This document shows positions 1 through 8,903 of a stretch of 64,000 bases of DNA, in pieces. The stretch is from Stenomitos frigidus_A (GTDB lineage Bacteria; Cyanobacteriota; Cyanobacteriia; Leptolyngbyales; Leptolyngbyaceae): the NCBI RefSeq assembly GCF_963877135.1, contig NZ_CAWNSW010000089.1, forward strand, positions 168,096-232,095. Reading direction: 5' to 3'. The notes under the pieces are model-generated. The model made no database searches. It was not told the DNA's origin and was given only the letters and a program-made list of their open reading frames with translations. Within the stretch, counting starts at the first letter, position 1. Every line of letters starts with the position of its first letter. Made by a program: the position numbers and the translations under genes.

Positions 1-1994
1 CAGCAGCCCTACAACCAGCCGCCCCACAGCCAGCAGTCGGTGCAACCAAAAAACCGATCGTGTTAAAAGAGCCGGGCAGCGCTGCACTACTCAACGAAGT
101 GTATCCCTTACCCCCGATTGGGAATCCTGATGTACCAGCGTTGCAGATTATGGACTACATCCTGACAGGGGGGCGTAGCTCACGCCTCTATCAGGCACTT
201 GTGGAGTCTGGTTTAGCAAGCGATGCAGGTGGCTATGCCGCCAATCTCATTGGTGCTGGATGGTATGAATTTTCTGTGACGGCGGCTCCGGGCAAGGAAC
301 TATCGCAGATTGATACGGTGCTCCAGAAAACGCTTGCTGATCTACGCGACCAAAGTGTCACCCAAGAAGAATTGGATCGCGCCAAAACGCAGTTCAAAGC
401 GTCGATCGCGCTGCGAAATCGGGATATCACCAGTCAGGCACAGCAGTTGGGTGATGATCAAACCTCTACAGGTGACTACCAATTTAGCGATCGTCTGCAA
501 GCTGCGATCGCGACCGTCACACCTGCAGATGTCCAACGTGTAGCGAAAACCTACCTCACGCCTGCGAACCGTACGGTTGGTTTCTTTGAACCGACTCAAC
601 TAAACGGCAAACCAGGTACTAGCAGCAACTTCTCACAGACGGCGGAAAACTTCAGCCCCGGTGCGCCAGTTGACCCCGCAGAAGTAGCGAAATATCTGCC
701 GAAAACGACGGCTAGCGACAAAAAAGGAACGCAAGCATTGCCCGAAAAGCTGAATTTAGCGAATGGACTGAGCGTGTTGCTGCTGCCCGATCGCAGTACG
801 CCCACCCTTACTCTCAGCGGGTACGTCAAAGCGGGTACAGCCTTTGATAAAGCAGGCACGGCGGGATTGGCAAGCTTGACGGCTGCAAACTTGATGAATG
901 GCACCAAGACAAACGATGCGCTGGCGATCGCCAAAAGGCTCGAAAACCGGGGCGCTAGTTTGAGTTTCAGCGCCAATCGAGAGGGTGTGGCGATCGGTGG
1001 TAATGCTCTGGCAGCCGATCTACCAACGCTGGTACGAGTGTTGGGCGCTGTCTTGCAGAACGCTAGTTTCCCAGACGACGAATTGGGACTGAGCCGTCAA
1101 CGAGCACTGAGTAGCCTCAAGTTAGAACTCGACAATCCTGCTCGACTAGCGCGGCGTGTTTTCCAGCAGACCATCTATCCAGAAAATCATCCCTTCCACA
1201 CCTTTCCGACCGAAGCCAGCCTGAAGCAGATTACTCGTGACAATGTAGTGCAGTTTTACCAGCAGCACTATCATCCCGATAGCACCGTGTTATCTCTGGT
1301 CGGTGATTTTGACTCCAGTCAGGTACGAGCGCTGCTGAACCAGGAACTTGGTTCCTGGCAAGACCCAACCCAAGACGCGACGCTTGCATTCCCAAAAGTG
1401 CCCTTGCCTCAAACAGTGACGCGCGTGAATCCTGTCTTGCCTGGTAAGACACAATCCATTACCTATATTGGCTACAACGGGATTGATCGCAAAGATCCTC
1501 GCTACTATGCAGCGCTTGTCATGAACCAAATTTTGGGTGGTGATACGCTGTCTAGTCGTTTAGGTACCGAAATTCGCGATCGCCAAGGGCTCACTTACGG
1601 CATTTATAGTACCTTTCAAGCAGGCATTACCTCTGGTCCTTTTCTCATCACGATGCAGACCGCTCCTGAGGATGCAGACAAAGCGATCGCCAGCACACTC
1701 AGCCTTTTGAAGCAATTCCGTGAAAAAGGCGTGACCGAAGTTGAAGTCACCGCTGCGAAACGATCGCTCACCAGCAGTTATCCAGTGGAGCTTGCCGATC
1801 CCGACAGCCTTGCCAGCACGATTTTGATGGATGCTGTGTACGGATTGGGTACCAATGAGATTCGCGAATACACCGACAAGCTCAATGCGGTCACTCTGGC
1901 ACAAGTCAACCAGGCAATTCAGAGCCTGCTCTATGCTGACCGCGTTGTTGTCGTTACGGCTGGACCCGGCAAGGCAGCAGCATCTCAAAAGTAG
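1..1994 (+). CDS. M16 family zinc peptidase-like protein, 5' end outside window
   Basis: The reading frame is already open at base 3 with no stop, so the gene begins before the window. The GTG at 60 is not a credible start. The visible part holds the C-terminal subdomain of a first M16 module and then a complete second module (from about base 730) with the usual alternating M16/M16C pattern. M16 peptidases bind zinc through HxxEH in the first module, and that region lies upstream of the window. In the second module the corresponding stretch reads GTAGLASLTAANLMNGT, so the zinc motif is absent and this half is the non-catalytic partner half. This two-module form is common in cyanobacterial processing-peptidase homologues. 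The substrate is unknown. A 15-bp inverted repeat follows the stop. Confidence 0.9.
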   Translation, partial: AALQPAAPQPAVGATKKPIVLKEPGSAALLNEVYPLPPIGNPDVPALQIMDYILTGGRSSRLYQALVESGLASDAGGYAANLIGAGWYEFSVTAAPGKELSQIDTVLQKTLADLRDQSVTQEELDRAKTQFKASIALRNRDITSQAQQLGDDQTSTGDYQFSDRLQAAIATVTPADVQRVAKTYLTPANRTVGFFEPTQLNGKPGTSSNFSQTAENFSPGAPVDPAEVAKYLPKTTASDKKGTQALPEKLNLANGLSVLLLPDRSTPTLTLSGYVKAGTAFDKAGTAGLASLTAANLMNGTKTNDALAIAKRLENRGASLSFSANREGVAIGGNALAADLPTLVRVLGAVLQNASFPDDELGLSRQRALSSLKLELDNPARLARRVFQQTIYPENHPFHTFPTEASLKQITRDNVVQFYQQHYHPDSTVLSLVGDFDSSQVRALLNQELGSWQDPTQDATLAFPKVPLPQTVTRVNPVLPGKTQSITYIGYNGIDRKDPRYYAALVMNQILGGDTLSSRLGTEIRDRQGLTYGIYSTFQAGITSGPFLITMQTAPEDADKAIASTLSLLKQFREKGVTEVEVTAAKRSLTSSYPVELADPDSLASTILMDAVYGLGTNEIREYTDKLNAVTLAQVNQAIQSLLYADRVVVVTAGPGKAAASQK

Positions 1995-2040
1995 GCAGCA
2001 GGTGAGGCATAGTGCCGTCTTACTAAATGCTTTAGACCGC

Positions 2041-2100
2041 CTATAGCTGCTGTAATAAGTTGCTCAGTCACCTTTTTACAGCAGCTATAGAATAAGAATA
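2041..2100 (+). terminator. Inverted repeat after M16 peptidase
   Basis: CTATAGCTGCTGTAA (2041-2055) is perfectly complemented by TTACAGCAGCTATAG (2086-2100). The loop holds CCTTTTT. There is no T-tract after the stem, so this could act as a transcript-end hairpin rather than a classical terminator. Confidence 0.55.
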
Positions 2101-2169
2101 CGTTCGACAAGTGATCGAATTTCTACAGCATAATTTGCTAGGTTAGAAATTAATTCGCTTCGCAAGCTG

Positions 2170-2643
2170 ATGAGGCAATTCATACGTTATCTCTTAGGTC
2201 TATTCATTTTAGGGTGGCTTTTATGGAGCTTACCCGTCTTTGCTGTGCCGCTAACGCCCCCTATTGGGGATATGACAAAGCAGACAGCGATTGAAATTAA
2301 TGTCAGTTTGGGGAGTGCCGCAAACGCATTAAAATTTATCCCTAACAGCCTAGAGTTTTCTCCTGGCAAGCGTTACAAGCTAGTGTTGAGCAATCCTAGC
2401 AGCCAGAAGCACTACTTCACCGCTAAAGACTTTGCCGATAGCATCTGGTCACAGAAAGTAGATGCGGGCAAGGTGGAAGTAAAGGGCGCCATTCACGAAC
2501 TGGAGCTAAAACCCGGTGCTCAAGCCGAATGGGTCTTTGTTCCCATTAAACCAGGCACGTATCCCCTCCGTTGTGTGATTCCCGGCCACGCTGAGGCGGG
2601 AATGACGGGAACGCTCATTGTCCGATCGAACGTAGGGACATAG
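2170..2643 (+). CDS. Secreted cupredoxin-domain (plastocyanin-like) protein
   Basis: This 157-residue protein has a hydrophobic N-terminus (residues 7-25) and a likely signal-peptidase site near VFA-VP at 25-26, so it is periplasmic, lumenal or lipid-anchored. The C-terminal part carries a type-I copper site: H81, then C135-x4-H140-x4-M145 within RCVIPGHAEAGM, as in azurin and plastocyanin-type folds. It is not petE itself, because the sequence is longer and the spacing is C-x4-H rather than the C-x2-H of plastocyanin. It probably moves electrons or binds copper, but the partner is unknown. It stands alone between the M16 peptidase and map. Confidence 0.8.
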   Translation: MRQFIRYLLGLFILGWLLWSLPVFAVPLTPPIGDMTKQTAIEINVSLGSAANALKFIPNSLEFSPGKRYKLVLSNPSSQKHYFTAKDFADSIWSQKVDAGKVEVKGAIHELELKPGAQAEWVFVPIKPGTYPLRCVIPGHAEAGMTGTLIVRSNVGT

Positions 2644-2835
2644 CCATGCTAGTCGCCCTATGGAACTGTCACGATCGCGCTATCTAGTGGAACTAAATCA
2701 GCACCAACTAGACTGACAATTTGAGTTACCTTAAAAGAGGTCAGCCACATAGACTTTGGTGCACTGACCGCAAACAACGCTTTATTTTCACCTCCTAATC
2801 CGATTCGTTTTGCCTGCACATTCTGTTGCGATCGC

Positions 2836-3660
2836 ATGAATATTTTTAGCCAACTGCTCAACCAACCTGCTCTGCCCTCGCCCAACAAACAGCGCCGCGG
2901 CATTGAGCTCAAATCGCCTCGTGAAGTCGATATCATGCGAGAGGCTGCCCACATTGTTGCCACGGTGCTGAAAGAAATCTCAGAGCTGGTTGAACCTGGC
3001 ATGACGACGGCTGATCTGGATGCTCATGCCGAAAAGCGTATTCGTGAAATGGGTGCCACTCCTAGCTTTAAGGGCTATCACGGCTTCCCCGCTTCGATTT
3101 GCTCGTCGATCAATAACGAAGTGGTACACGGCATTCCCAGTCGCAAGAAAGTAATTCGCACTGGCGATGTGCTGAAGGTCGATACAGGTGCTTACTACCA
3201 GGGCTTCCACGGCGATTCTTGCATCACCATTGCAGTGGGTGACGTTACTCCTGCTGCGGCAACTTTGATTCGTGTGGCTGAAGAGGCGCTTTACAAAGGC
3301 ATTGAGCAGGTAAAAGCGGGGGCTCATTTGCTGGATCTGGCAGGCGCGATCGAAGATCATGTCAAGGCAAATGGCTTTACAGTTGTGGAAGATTTTACCG
3401 GGCACGGGGTCGGCCGCAATCTCCACGAAGAGCCTTCGGTGTTTAACTTCCGCACTCACAGCATGCCTAATGTCAAGTTGCGTGCAGGCATGACGTTAGC
3501 GATCGAACCGATTCTCAACGCTGGGTCACGCTTTACGCGCACCCTTGCCGATCGCTGGACAGCGGTAACGGTTGATAACTCCCTCTCTGCCCAATTTGAG
3601 CACACTGTTTTAGTGACCGACGACGGGTACGAGATTTTGACCGATCGCACACACGTTTAA
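2836..3660 (+). CDS. map: Methionine aminopeptidase, type I
   Basis: This enzyme removes the N-terminal methionine of new proteins in the cytosol. All five metal ligands of the pita-bread fold are visible: D116 (KVDTGAY), D127 (HGDSC), H190 (FTGHGVGRNLHEEP), E224 (LAIEPIL) and E255 (QFEHTVLV). H98 is in VVHGIP. At 274 residues it is slightly longer than the compact 250-residue form, owing to an N-terminal extension of about 20 residues before GIELKSPRE. The extension is in frame and ATG 2836 is the only good start. Cyanobacteria often carry more than one map paralogue, so this may not be the only copy. Confidence 0.95.
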   Translation: MNIFSQLLNQPALPSPNKQRRGIELKSPREVDIMREAAHIVATVLKEISELVEPGMTTADLDAHAEKRIREMGATPSFKGYHGFPASICSSINNEVVHGIPSRKKVIRTGDVLKVDTGAYYQGFHGDSCITIAVGDVTPAAATLIRVAEEALYKGIEQVKAGAHLLDLAGAIEDHVKANGFTVVEDFTGHGVGRNLHEEPSVFNFRTHSMPNVKLRAGMTLAIEPILNAGSRFTRTLADRWTAVTVDNSLSAQFEHTVLVTDDGYEILTDRTHV

Positions 3661-3680
3661 GACCTGTGATGTGCAATGGT

Positions 3681-4406
3681 TTATGGGTCTAACCAGCGCC
3701 AGTTGGGTCGATTCCAGTCATATACTCCCTGAATCTCGTATTCAGTGCCGTCTTCGAAGCGGATGATGCAGCTGATCTCACTGCTGCCTGAACCTTTAGC
3801 CTTGTCTACACCTTCGCTCGCATTTTCAGTGGAGGCTGGGTCAATCCCACTAGCCTCCAGCGCTGGGTTGACACTGACCACTGTACAGGGAAACCATTCT
3901 CGACTACACGGTCCCGTTTCTTGGACCCACTCCCACAACCCATTGGTGACCTCAATGCGATCGCCCACTTTCAGCCGCGGTCCATCATCGTTCTCTAAAT
4001 CGATATAGTCTGCAAGATGTAACGGCGTAATTTGCTCGACCCATTGAATCCCGTAGCGCTCCCGGATGAACTGCACTGCTCCAGAGCTTCTACCGCTCAA
4101 CCAATCATTTAGCAGTGTGATCTTCCAGGGTTGGTTCTGGCGTTCTTGTAATTCCACAAAAGCTAGAAACGTCTGCCGTTCTTCAGGCGTTAACTGCTCT
4201 AGAGGATTGCTTAAGCCTAATTCAGCGTTTCCGACAGCGGCCTTAAAACTACGATCGTGACCTAGTTTGCCATTCTGCTCAAACTGCATCGCGGCCCGTA
4301 CCGCTTGAAGCAAGATTTGCTTTTGGCGATCACTCAGCGGATGTAAAGCGGCTTCACATTGCTTAAATGCCGCGGTTAGAGCTGCTTCGATCTCAGAGTG
4401 AGTCAT
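3681..4406 (-). CDS. Conserved hypothetical soluble protein, 241 aa
   Basis: No family was recognised. The N-terminal half (residues 1-130) is predicted helical and rich in Q, E and A. The middle (about 145-190) has a small beta-type stretch, RLKVGDRIEVTNGLWEW, and a short acidic or Ser-rich linker near 200. The C-terminus (RFEDGTEYEIQGVYDWNRPNW) again looks like a compact beta unit. There is no signal peptide or membrane segment. It converges on map with only 20 bp between stops. Codon use and the GATCG-containing sites match the neighbours, so it looks native. The start ATG at 4406 is followed by a coherent sequence. Confidence 0.7.
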   Translation of the reverse strand: MTHSEIEAALTAAFKQCEAALHPLSDRQKQILLQAVRAAMQFEQNGKLGHDRSFKAAVGNAELGLSNPLEQLTPEERQTFLAFVELQERQNQPWKITLLNDWLSGRSSGAVQFIRERYGIQWVEQITPLHLADYIDLENDDGPRLKVGDRIEVTNGLWEWVQETGPCSREWFPCTVVSVNPALEASGIDPASTENASEGVDKAKGSGSSEISCIIRFEDGTEYEIQGVYDWNRPNWRWLDP

Positions 4407-4637
4407 GCACTAGGTGTCAAGTCGTAGACGAAATCAGGCTAGAGGATGTCTAGTTGTGGTAAGTAAGAAGGTTAATCGATCGTAGCGATCGTTAACTGAA
4501 AATTAATTTCTTATTATGACAAAACTTTCAAAAAGCATCCTCCAGCTTATTTATTCTCAATTCGGGCTAAGCTGAGTCATGACTTCTGAGCGCTGCAACG
4601 AAGTCATGCGCCCACTGCTTCTAGCGACTCACACTTT

Positions 4638-5072
4638 ATGCCTTTCCGAGCGTTTGCCACGATTCTTGCTACAGGGTTGCTGTGGCTTCTCACGACCTGG
4701 AGTACTCCACCTGCTCTGGCACTGACTCAAATTAGACTGTTTGACCTTTCTTATCACGACTGCCCGGCCGAACTCGTAGATGAGCCTGTCAGAAGCGGGG
4801 TTGCCAGCATTTTCCCTCACTGCTTTATCGTGACTGGTAAAACTGAAAACAAATCTGGCAAGCCTGTCGTCAACGCGGATATTTTTGGCCGTATCTACGA
4901 TGCCAACAATGATTCCGTTATGCAAAACCGCACTCGTCTGGGTGCAATTGACGAAGTTCCACCAGGGCTTGGCACCTTTGAGCTAAGAATTTCAGTTCCA
5001 GCTAGCCAGCCAACGCCACTCAAGCTAGAACAATTCAAAGCAGCAGGTTTTACTGGCATGGTGCGCCGTTAG
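4638..5072 (+). CDS. Small secreted hypothetical protein, 144 aa
   Basis: A signal peptide is evident at residues 1-29 (hydrophobic FATILATGLLWLL, then a PPALA-LT cleavage site). The mature part is about 115 residues. It has two cysteines, in YHDCPAEL and FPHCFIV, that could form a disulphide, and a beta-rich pattern with KTENKSGKPVVNADIFGRIYDANN, which resembles small extracellular beta-sandwich domains of the FxLYD type. That comparison is an inference from pattern. It is followed by a perfect bidirectional terminator shared with the convergent yggT-like gene. Confidence 0.7.
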   Translation: MPFRAFATILATGLLWLLTTWSTPPALALTQIRLFDLSYHDCPAELVDEPVRSGVASIFPHCFIVTGKTENKSGKPVVNADIFGRIYDANNDSVMQNRTRLGAIDEVPPGLGTFELRISVPASQPTPLKLEQFKAAGFTGMVRR

Positions 5073-5083
5073 AAAGTAGATCA

Positions 5084-5136
5084 GAAATCAAAAAACTGCC
5101 CCACAATAGTGTTTTGTAGGGCAGTTTTTTGATTTC
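5084..5136. terminator. Bidirectional rho-independent terminator
   Basis: GAAATCAAAAAACTGCCC (5084-5101) is the exact reverse complement of GGGCAGTTTTTTGATTTC (5119-5136), giving an 18-bp stem. The A- and T-runs in the arms provide a U-tract on either strand. It separates the convergent genes ending at 5072 and 5194. Confidence 0.9.
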
Positions 5137-5193
5137 TAAGCAAAAGAAAGTAATGCTTGTTCAGTCGCTAGATCCGCCGAGTACCTTCAGCAC

Positions 5194-5499
5194 TTACATT
5201 GGCAAGCCTGACTGCATACCTGCAAGCAACTGAGCAACAGAGGGCAAAATGGCAGACTGAACCACCTGTAAAAGAAGCAGTGCCAGGATAGGAGAAAAGT
5301 CGAGGCCACCCAGGGGCGGGATGATCGATCGAAAAACGTTGAGGTATGGGTCGGTTAACTGACTTAGAATGGAGAACGGCGGGTCAAACCAGTTGATGTT
5401 GGGAAACCAGCTCAAGAGAATCCGAATGAATAGCAGAGCAGTATAAATATTAATGAACGTTACGATTGTTTGAAACAGAAGAGGAATCAGAGAACTCAT
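5194..5499 (-). CDS. YggT family membrane protein (Ycf19-like)
   Basis: This 101-residue protein has two hydrophobic segments (about 5-27 and 66-90). Between them is the family-typical stretch RILLSWFPNINWFDPPFSILSQLTDPYLNVFR. Cyanobacterial and plastid YggT/Ycf19 proteins are thylakoid or plasma-membrane proteins linked to photosystem or cell-division membrane organisation. The exact role of this copy cannot be read from sequence. It is probably monocistronic, ending at the shared hairpin at 5084-5136. Confidence 0.88.
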   Translation of the reverse strand: MSSLIPLLFQTIVTFINIYTALLFIRILLSWFPNINWFDPPFSILSQLTDPYLNVFRSIIPPLGGLDFSPILALLLLQVVQSAILPSVAQLLAGMQSGLPM

Positions 5500-5629
5500 A
5501 GGGGTGTTGCTTCCTTACACGACGAAGTTCATTGGTACCTGGACTTAATCTAACGAATATTAGCAGCGCTTGAATCAGCCAAATAGAGTTTATCACCTCA
5601 AATTAGATCGGCTGCTACGAGTAGTGAGG

Positions 5630-5968
5630 TTATGGTTCTCTAACGATCGATCGCCCACCTGACTCAGCCCCATTCACCCCGCCAAGCTGCTGGCGCACGT
5701 CATCAATGGCATCGTTGAGCTGGGCAATTTTATCCTCCAGGCTGCGGCGAGCGCCTTCCATATCAGCCTGTCCATTCGAAGCTTTCAGCGATCGCCGCTT
5801 CGGTTTGTTACTCAAGCGTGGGTCTGCCTGACTGGCATTTAGCAGTGGCTCCTCAGACTGCGGGTTCAGCACTCTAGACGCAACGACCGCACCTAAAACA
5901 CCGCCAACGATGCCGCCAAAAACTGCACCCACTAAGAATCCGCCTGAAAAATTGTCTCGCTGACTCAT
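5630..5968 (-). CDS. Small single-pass membrane protein with glycine-rich helix and coiled coil
   Basis: This 112-residue protein has one glycine-zipper transmembrane helix at about residues 9-30 (GGFLVGAVFGGIVGGVLGAVV). A basic linker (KPKRRSLK) follows, then a short coiled coil (DMEGARRSLEDKIAQLNDAIDDVRQQL, about 68-95). The layout is like YtxH-type proteins. Its function is unknown; a membrane-anchored scaffold is an inference from the layout. It lies downstream of upp on the same strand, with about 110 bp between them. Confidence 0.75.
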   Translation of the reverse strand: MSQRDNFSGGFLVGAVFGGIVGGVLGAVVASRVLNPQSEEPLLNASQADPRLSNKPKRRSLKASNGQADMEGARRSLEDKIAQLNDAIDDVRQQLGGVNGAESGGRSIVREP

Positions 5969-6082
5969 CGCTGATCAAAATCCCAATTGCATCGTTGAAA
6001 TCAACTGTTGCTCTGTTATCTCTAGCATAACCGTTGTCACATTGAACTGCCTGGACGACCATTAAGGCTTTAGGTTAGCACC

Positions 6083-6733
6083 TCACGTGCCAAATGTGCG
6101 ATCGCCCGCGTCACCCAGTCCTGGAACAATAAAGCCCTTTTCGTTCAAGCCTTCGTCGATCGCTGCAGCGTAGATGTTGAGACTAGGATAAGCAGCACTC
6201 AGCTTTTGCAACGCGGTTGGTGCCACAACCACTGAGATAATGCGTACTAGCGCCGGATCAACTCCCCGCTGTGTCAATTCTGCCATAGCTGCGATGCTAG
6301 TGCCGCCAGTGGCGAGCATGGGTTCTGTAATTAAAACGCGCGTCTGGGGATCAAACTTTGCTGGCAACTTGTTGAGATAACAGCTTGGCTCCAGGGTCTC
6401 TTCGTTTCTCACAAAACCAATATGGTAAATCGACGCCAGTGGCAGCAATGCTTGAGCCCCGTCGAGCAGCGCTAACCCTGCACGTAAAATTGGCATCACT
6501 ACCACTGGAACCGTTGGATCGATAAAGGTCGCCGGGCTGGGCGCTAGAGGCGTATCAATGGTTGTTTCCTGAATGGGCAGCCAGTCGCGAATAGCCTCAT
6601 AGGTCAGCCAGCGACCCAACTCGGTCATGGCGCTGCGAAAGAGCGTTGACGGTGTCGAGGCGTCACGGGCTACAGCTAGCCAATGTTGGATGAGCGGATG
6701 CGGCGGGACGTAGACGCGCAGTTGAAGAGTCAT
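6083..6733 (-). CDS. upp: Uracil phosphoribosyltransferase
   Basis: This enzyme makes UMP from uracil and PRPP (pyrimidine salvage). The length of 216 residues is typical. The PRPP-binding loop is VLITEPMLATGGTS (about 133-146). The uracil-binding C-terminal region with GLGDAGDRTFGT is intact. The upstream MPILRAGLALLDGA is the usual family block. Position 137 is Glu, where the bacterial motif usually has Asp (DPMLATG). The start ATG at 6733 gives the full domain. Confidence 0.95.
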   Translation of the reverse strand: MTLQLRVYVPPHPLIQHWLAVARDASTPSTLFRSAMTELGRWLTYEAIRDWLPIQETTIDTPLAPSPATFIDPTVPVVVMPILRAGLALLDGAQALLPLASIYHIGFVRNEETLEPSCYLNKLPAKFDPQTRVLITEPMLATGGTSIAAMAELTQRGVDPALVRIISVVVAPTALQKLSAAYPSLNIYAAAIDEGLNEKGFIVPGLGDAGDRTFGT

Positions 6734-7082
6734 AACGTTGAGAAGAACAAAGAAGGGAAGAGACTAGTCTCAGAGGGCGTAAGTCTGACCCATCATACTC
6801 TCTTAATACACCTTAGTTTGTTCGCCTCAGGACTTCCTGTGATACCCAATTGTGTCATTGCCCGGAGGCTCTTACCGTCGATCGCACTCCCCCTCTCCTG
6901 GTTGACTGACAGATCTTTTTTGTCGGCTGGGTTGAACAGCGTAAAACCCAACGCTGGCTTTAATTTGTTGGACTACGCTAACGCTAACCCAACTTACGAG
7001 GTTGCAGGGTTGCAGAAGTTTTATCAGTCAACCAGCCGCTTCTTACAGCCTGAAAGCACAACTGCGTAAACGGCAGATTATA

Positions 7083-7110
7083 TTGACAGTATTCTCAATA
7101 GGGCTAGTCT
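7083..7110 (+). promoter_or_regulatory. Sigma70-type promoter of candidate small RNA
   Basis: There is a perfect TTGACA (7083-7088), a 16-nt spacer, then TAGTCT (7105-7110) as a weak -10. A start site near 7117 would give a transcript of about 70 nt ending at the terminator at 7145-7185. Confidence 0.4.
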
Positions 7111-7116
7111 TATTTT

Positions 7117-7185
7117 TAGTGTTCTCCTCTCTGAAGGATTCAGTAGGGGCTTGGTCAGCAGCAAAAGACTAAGCCTCTTTTTTTT
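7117..7185 (+). ncRNA. Candidate small RNA upstream of crtH
   Basis: This is inferred from a promoter-like pair (7083-7110) followed within about 70 nt by a strong rho-independent terminator, with no open reading frame between. The 5' part is C/U-rich (GTTCTCCTCTCTGAAGGA). It could be a free small RNA or a terminated leader of crtH. It does not show the ACTCCTCACAC core of Yfr1, so no known family is assigned. Confidence 0.35.
7145..7185 (+). terminator. Rho-independent terminator
   Basis: A 12-bp stem pairs AGGGGCTTGGTC (7145-7156) with GACTAAGCCTCT (7167-7178) with two G-U pairs. A run of eight T ends at 7185. There is no plus-strand gene just upstream, which points to a short RNA or an attenuator of crtH. 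Confidence 0.75.
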
Positions 7186-7315
7186 GTTGCTGCCATCACT
7201 GTGACTGCTTCACCCCTTCTTGATGACAAACTATCTACTGTCGGTTGACCGCTGAAAGCCCTTTGGGCGCATTAACTCCGATAAACTGTTAGAAGACTTG
7301 TTCATCGTGGGTTTC

Positions 7316-8860
7316 ATGGCTTTATCTTCTCCATCGGCTTCTGAGCGATCGTCTCTACTGTCATCTGCCACCGAGTTTGACGCGATCGTGGTTGGTTCAG
7401 GCATTGGCGGATTAGTCACTGCTACCCAATTAGCGTTAAAGGGAGCCAGTGTGCTGGTGCTAGAGCGCTACCTGATACCTGGCGGTAGTGCTGGCTATTT
7501 TGAGCGAGAAGGGTATCGATTTGATGTTGGAGCATCGATGATTTTTGGGTTTGGGCAGCAAGGCACCACTAATCTCCTTACTCGTGCTCTGCAAGCAGTC
7601 AACGTGAGCCTGGAGACCATTCCTGATCCTGTGCAGATTCATTACCACTTACCCGATGATCTAGAGCTGAAAGTGCATCGGAACTATGAGAACTTCTTGC
7701 AAGAACTGATTGCTTGTTTTCCCCATGAAGCGGTAGGTATTCGCCGGTTTTACGATGAGTGCTGGCGCGTTTTTAAGTGCTTGAACGTGATGGAGTTGCT
7801 CTCGCTAGAAGAACCACGCTATCTTGCACGCGTCTTCTTTCAGCATCCGTTTGCTTGTCTAGGGTTAGTCAAGTATTTACCTCAAAACGCTGGCGACATT
7901 GCTCGACGCTATATTAGCGACCCAGTCTTGCTGCAGTTTATTGATATAGAGTGCTACTGCTGGTCGGTGGTGCCTGCCGATCGCACCCCAATGATCAATG
8001 CAGGGATGGTCTTTAGCGATCGACACTACGGTGGCATTAATTACCCAAAAGGTGGCGTGGGTCAAATCGCCCAAAAGCTGGTTGAAGGTCTAGAAAAATG
8101 TGGTGGGCAGATTCAGTACAAGGCCAGAGTCACTAAAATCCTGCAAAAAAACGGGCGTGCTATCGGCGTAGAGTTGGCATCTGGCAAGAGTTACTATGCC
8201 AAACGGATCATCTCCAACGCGACTCGCTGGGACACGTTCGAGAAACTGATTCCACCCACACAAATGCCAGCGGCCGAACACAGATGGCAGCGCCGTTATC
8301 AGAAATCTCCCAGTTTCCTCAGTCTCCACCTGGGTGTTAAGGCCGAAGCACTGCCTCTAAGAACAGAATGCCACCACATTTTGCTAGAAGACTGGGAGCG
8401 CATGGAAGCTGCTGAGGGCACCATTTTTGTCTCCATCCCCACCTTGCTCGATCCGTCGCTGGCTCCTCCGGGACGTCACATTATCCATACCTTTACACCC
8501 AGTTGGATAGAGGCCTGGCAGCATCTCTCGCCCAGCGAGTACAAAGCCCGCAAAGCAGCAGCAGCGGCTCACCTGATGCAGCGACTAGAGCGCCTCTTTC
8601 CGAATCTTGCCGCTTCTGTGGACTATCAGGAAATTGGCACCCCACGCACTCACCGACGCTTTTTAGGACGCGATGATGGCACTTACGGACCGATCCCTCG
8701 ACGCAAATTAGCAGGCCTACTAGGCATGCCCTTTAATCGCACAGCAGTTTCTGGGCTTTATTGCGTCGGGGATAGTACGTTCCCAGGGCAGGGGCTTAAT
8801 GCTGTTGCTTTTTCTGGTTTTGCCTGTGCCCATCGTGTGGCAACCGATTTAGGCTTGTAA
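7316..8860 (+). CDS. crtH: Carotenoid cis-trans isomerase (CrtISO/CrtH)
   Basis: CrtH isomerises poly-cis lycopene intermediates to all-trans lycopene in the membrane. The FAD-binding dinucleotide fold is at the N-terminus (AIVVGSGIGGLVTATQLA). The block ADRTPMINAGMVFSDRHYGG is highly characteristic of CrtH, and the C-terminal FAD-binding GLYCVGDSTFPGQGLNAVA is intact. The frame stays open back to a TTG at 7298, but ATG 7316 gives 514 residues, close to the family length. It is probably monocistronic, converging on the small gene at 8904-9107. Confidence 0.93.
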   Translation: MALSSPSASERSSLLSSATEFDAIVVGSGIGGLVTATQLALKGASVLVLERYLIPGGSAGYFEREGYRFDVGASMIFGFGQQGTTNLLTRALQAVNVSLETIPDPVQIHYHLPDDLELKVHRNYENFLQELIACFPHEAVGIRRFYDECWRVFKCLNVMELLSLEEPRYLARVFFQHPFACLGLVKYLPQNAGDIARRYISDPVLLQFIDIECYCWSVVPADRTPMINAGMVFSDRHYGGINYPKGGVGQIAQKLVEGLEKCGGQIQYKARVTKILQKNGRAIGVELASGKSYYAKRIISNATRWDTFEKLIPPTQMPAAEHRWQRRYQKSPSFLSLHLGVKAEALPLRTECHHILLEDWERMEAAEGTIFVSIPTLLDPSLAPPGRHIIHTFTPSWIEAWQHLSPSEYKARKAAAAAHLMQRLERLFPNLAASVDYQEIGTPRTHRRFLGRDDGTYGPIPRRKLAGLLGMPFNRTAVSGLYCVGDSTFPGQGLNAVAFSGFACAHRVATDLGL

Positions 8861-8903
8861 CGCTGTTCTAATGCTATAGAGGATGCTATAGAGGGAATCG
8901 GTC

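Larger units (their letters stand above)
6734..7315. other. Intergenic region between upp and crtH
   Basis: This 582-bp stretch separates divergent genes. A plus-strand open frame reaches back into upp (6683-7069), but its composition does not look coding. The only clear signals are a sigma70-like promoter at 7083-7110 and a terminator at 7145-7185, which together outline a candidate small RNA. The crtH promoter must lie between 7186 and 7315 or be read through from upstream. Confidence 0.6.

Noticed and set aside
6683..7069. Plus-strand ORF of 128 codons overlapping the start of upp
   Set aside because: No ribosome site, odd composition, and overlap with a real gene on the other strand.
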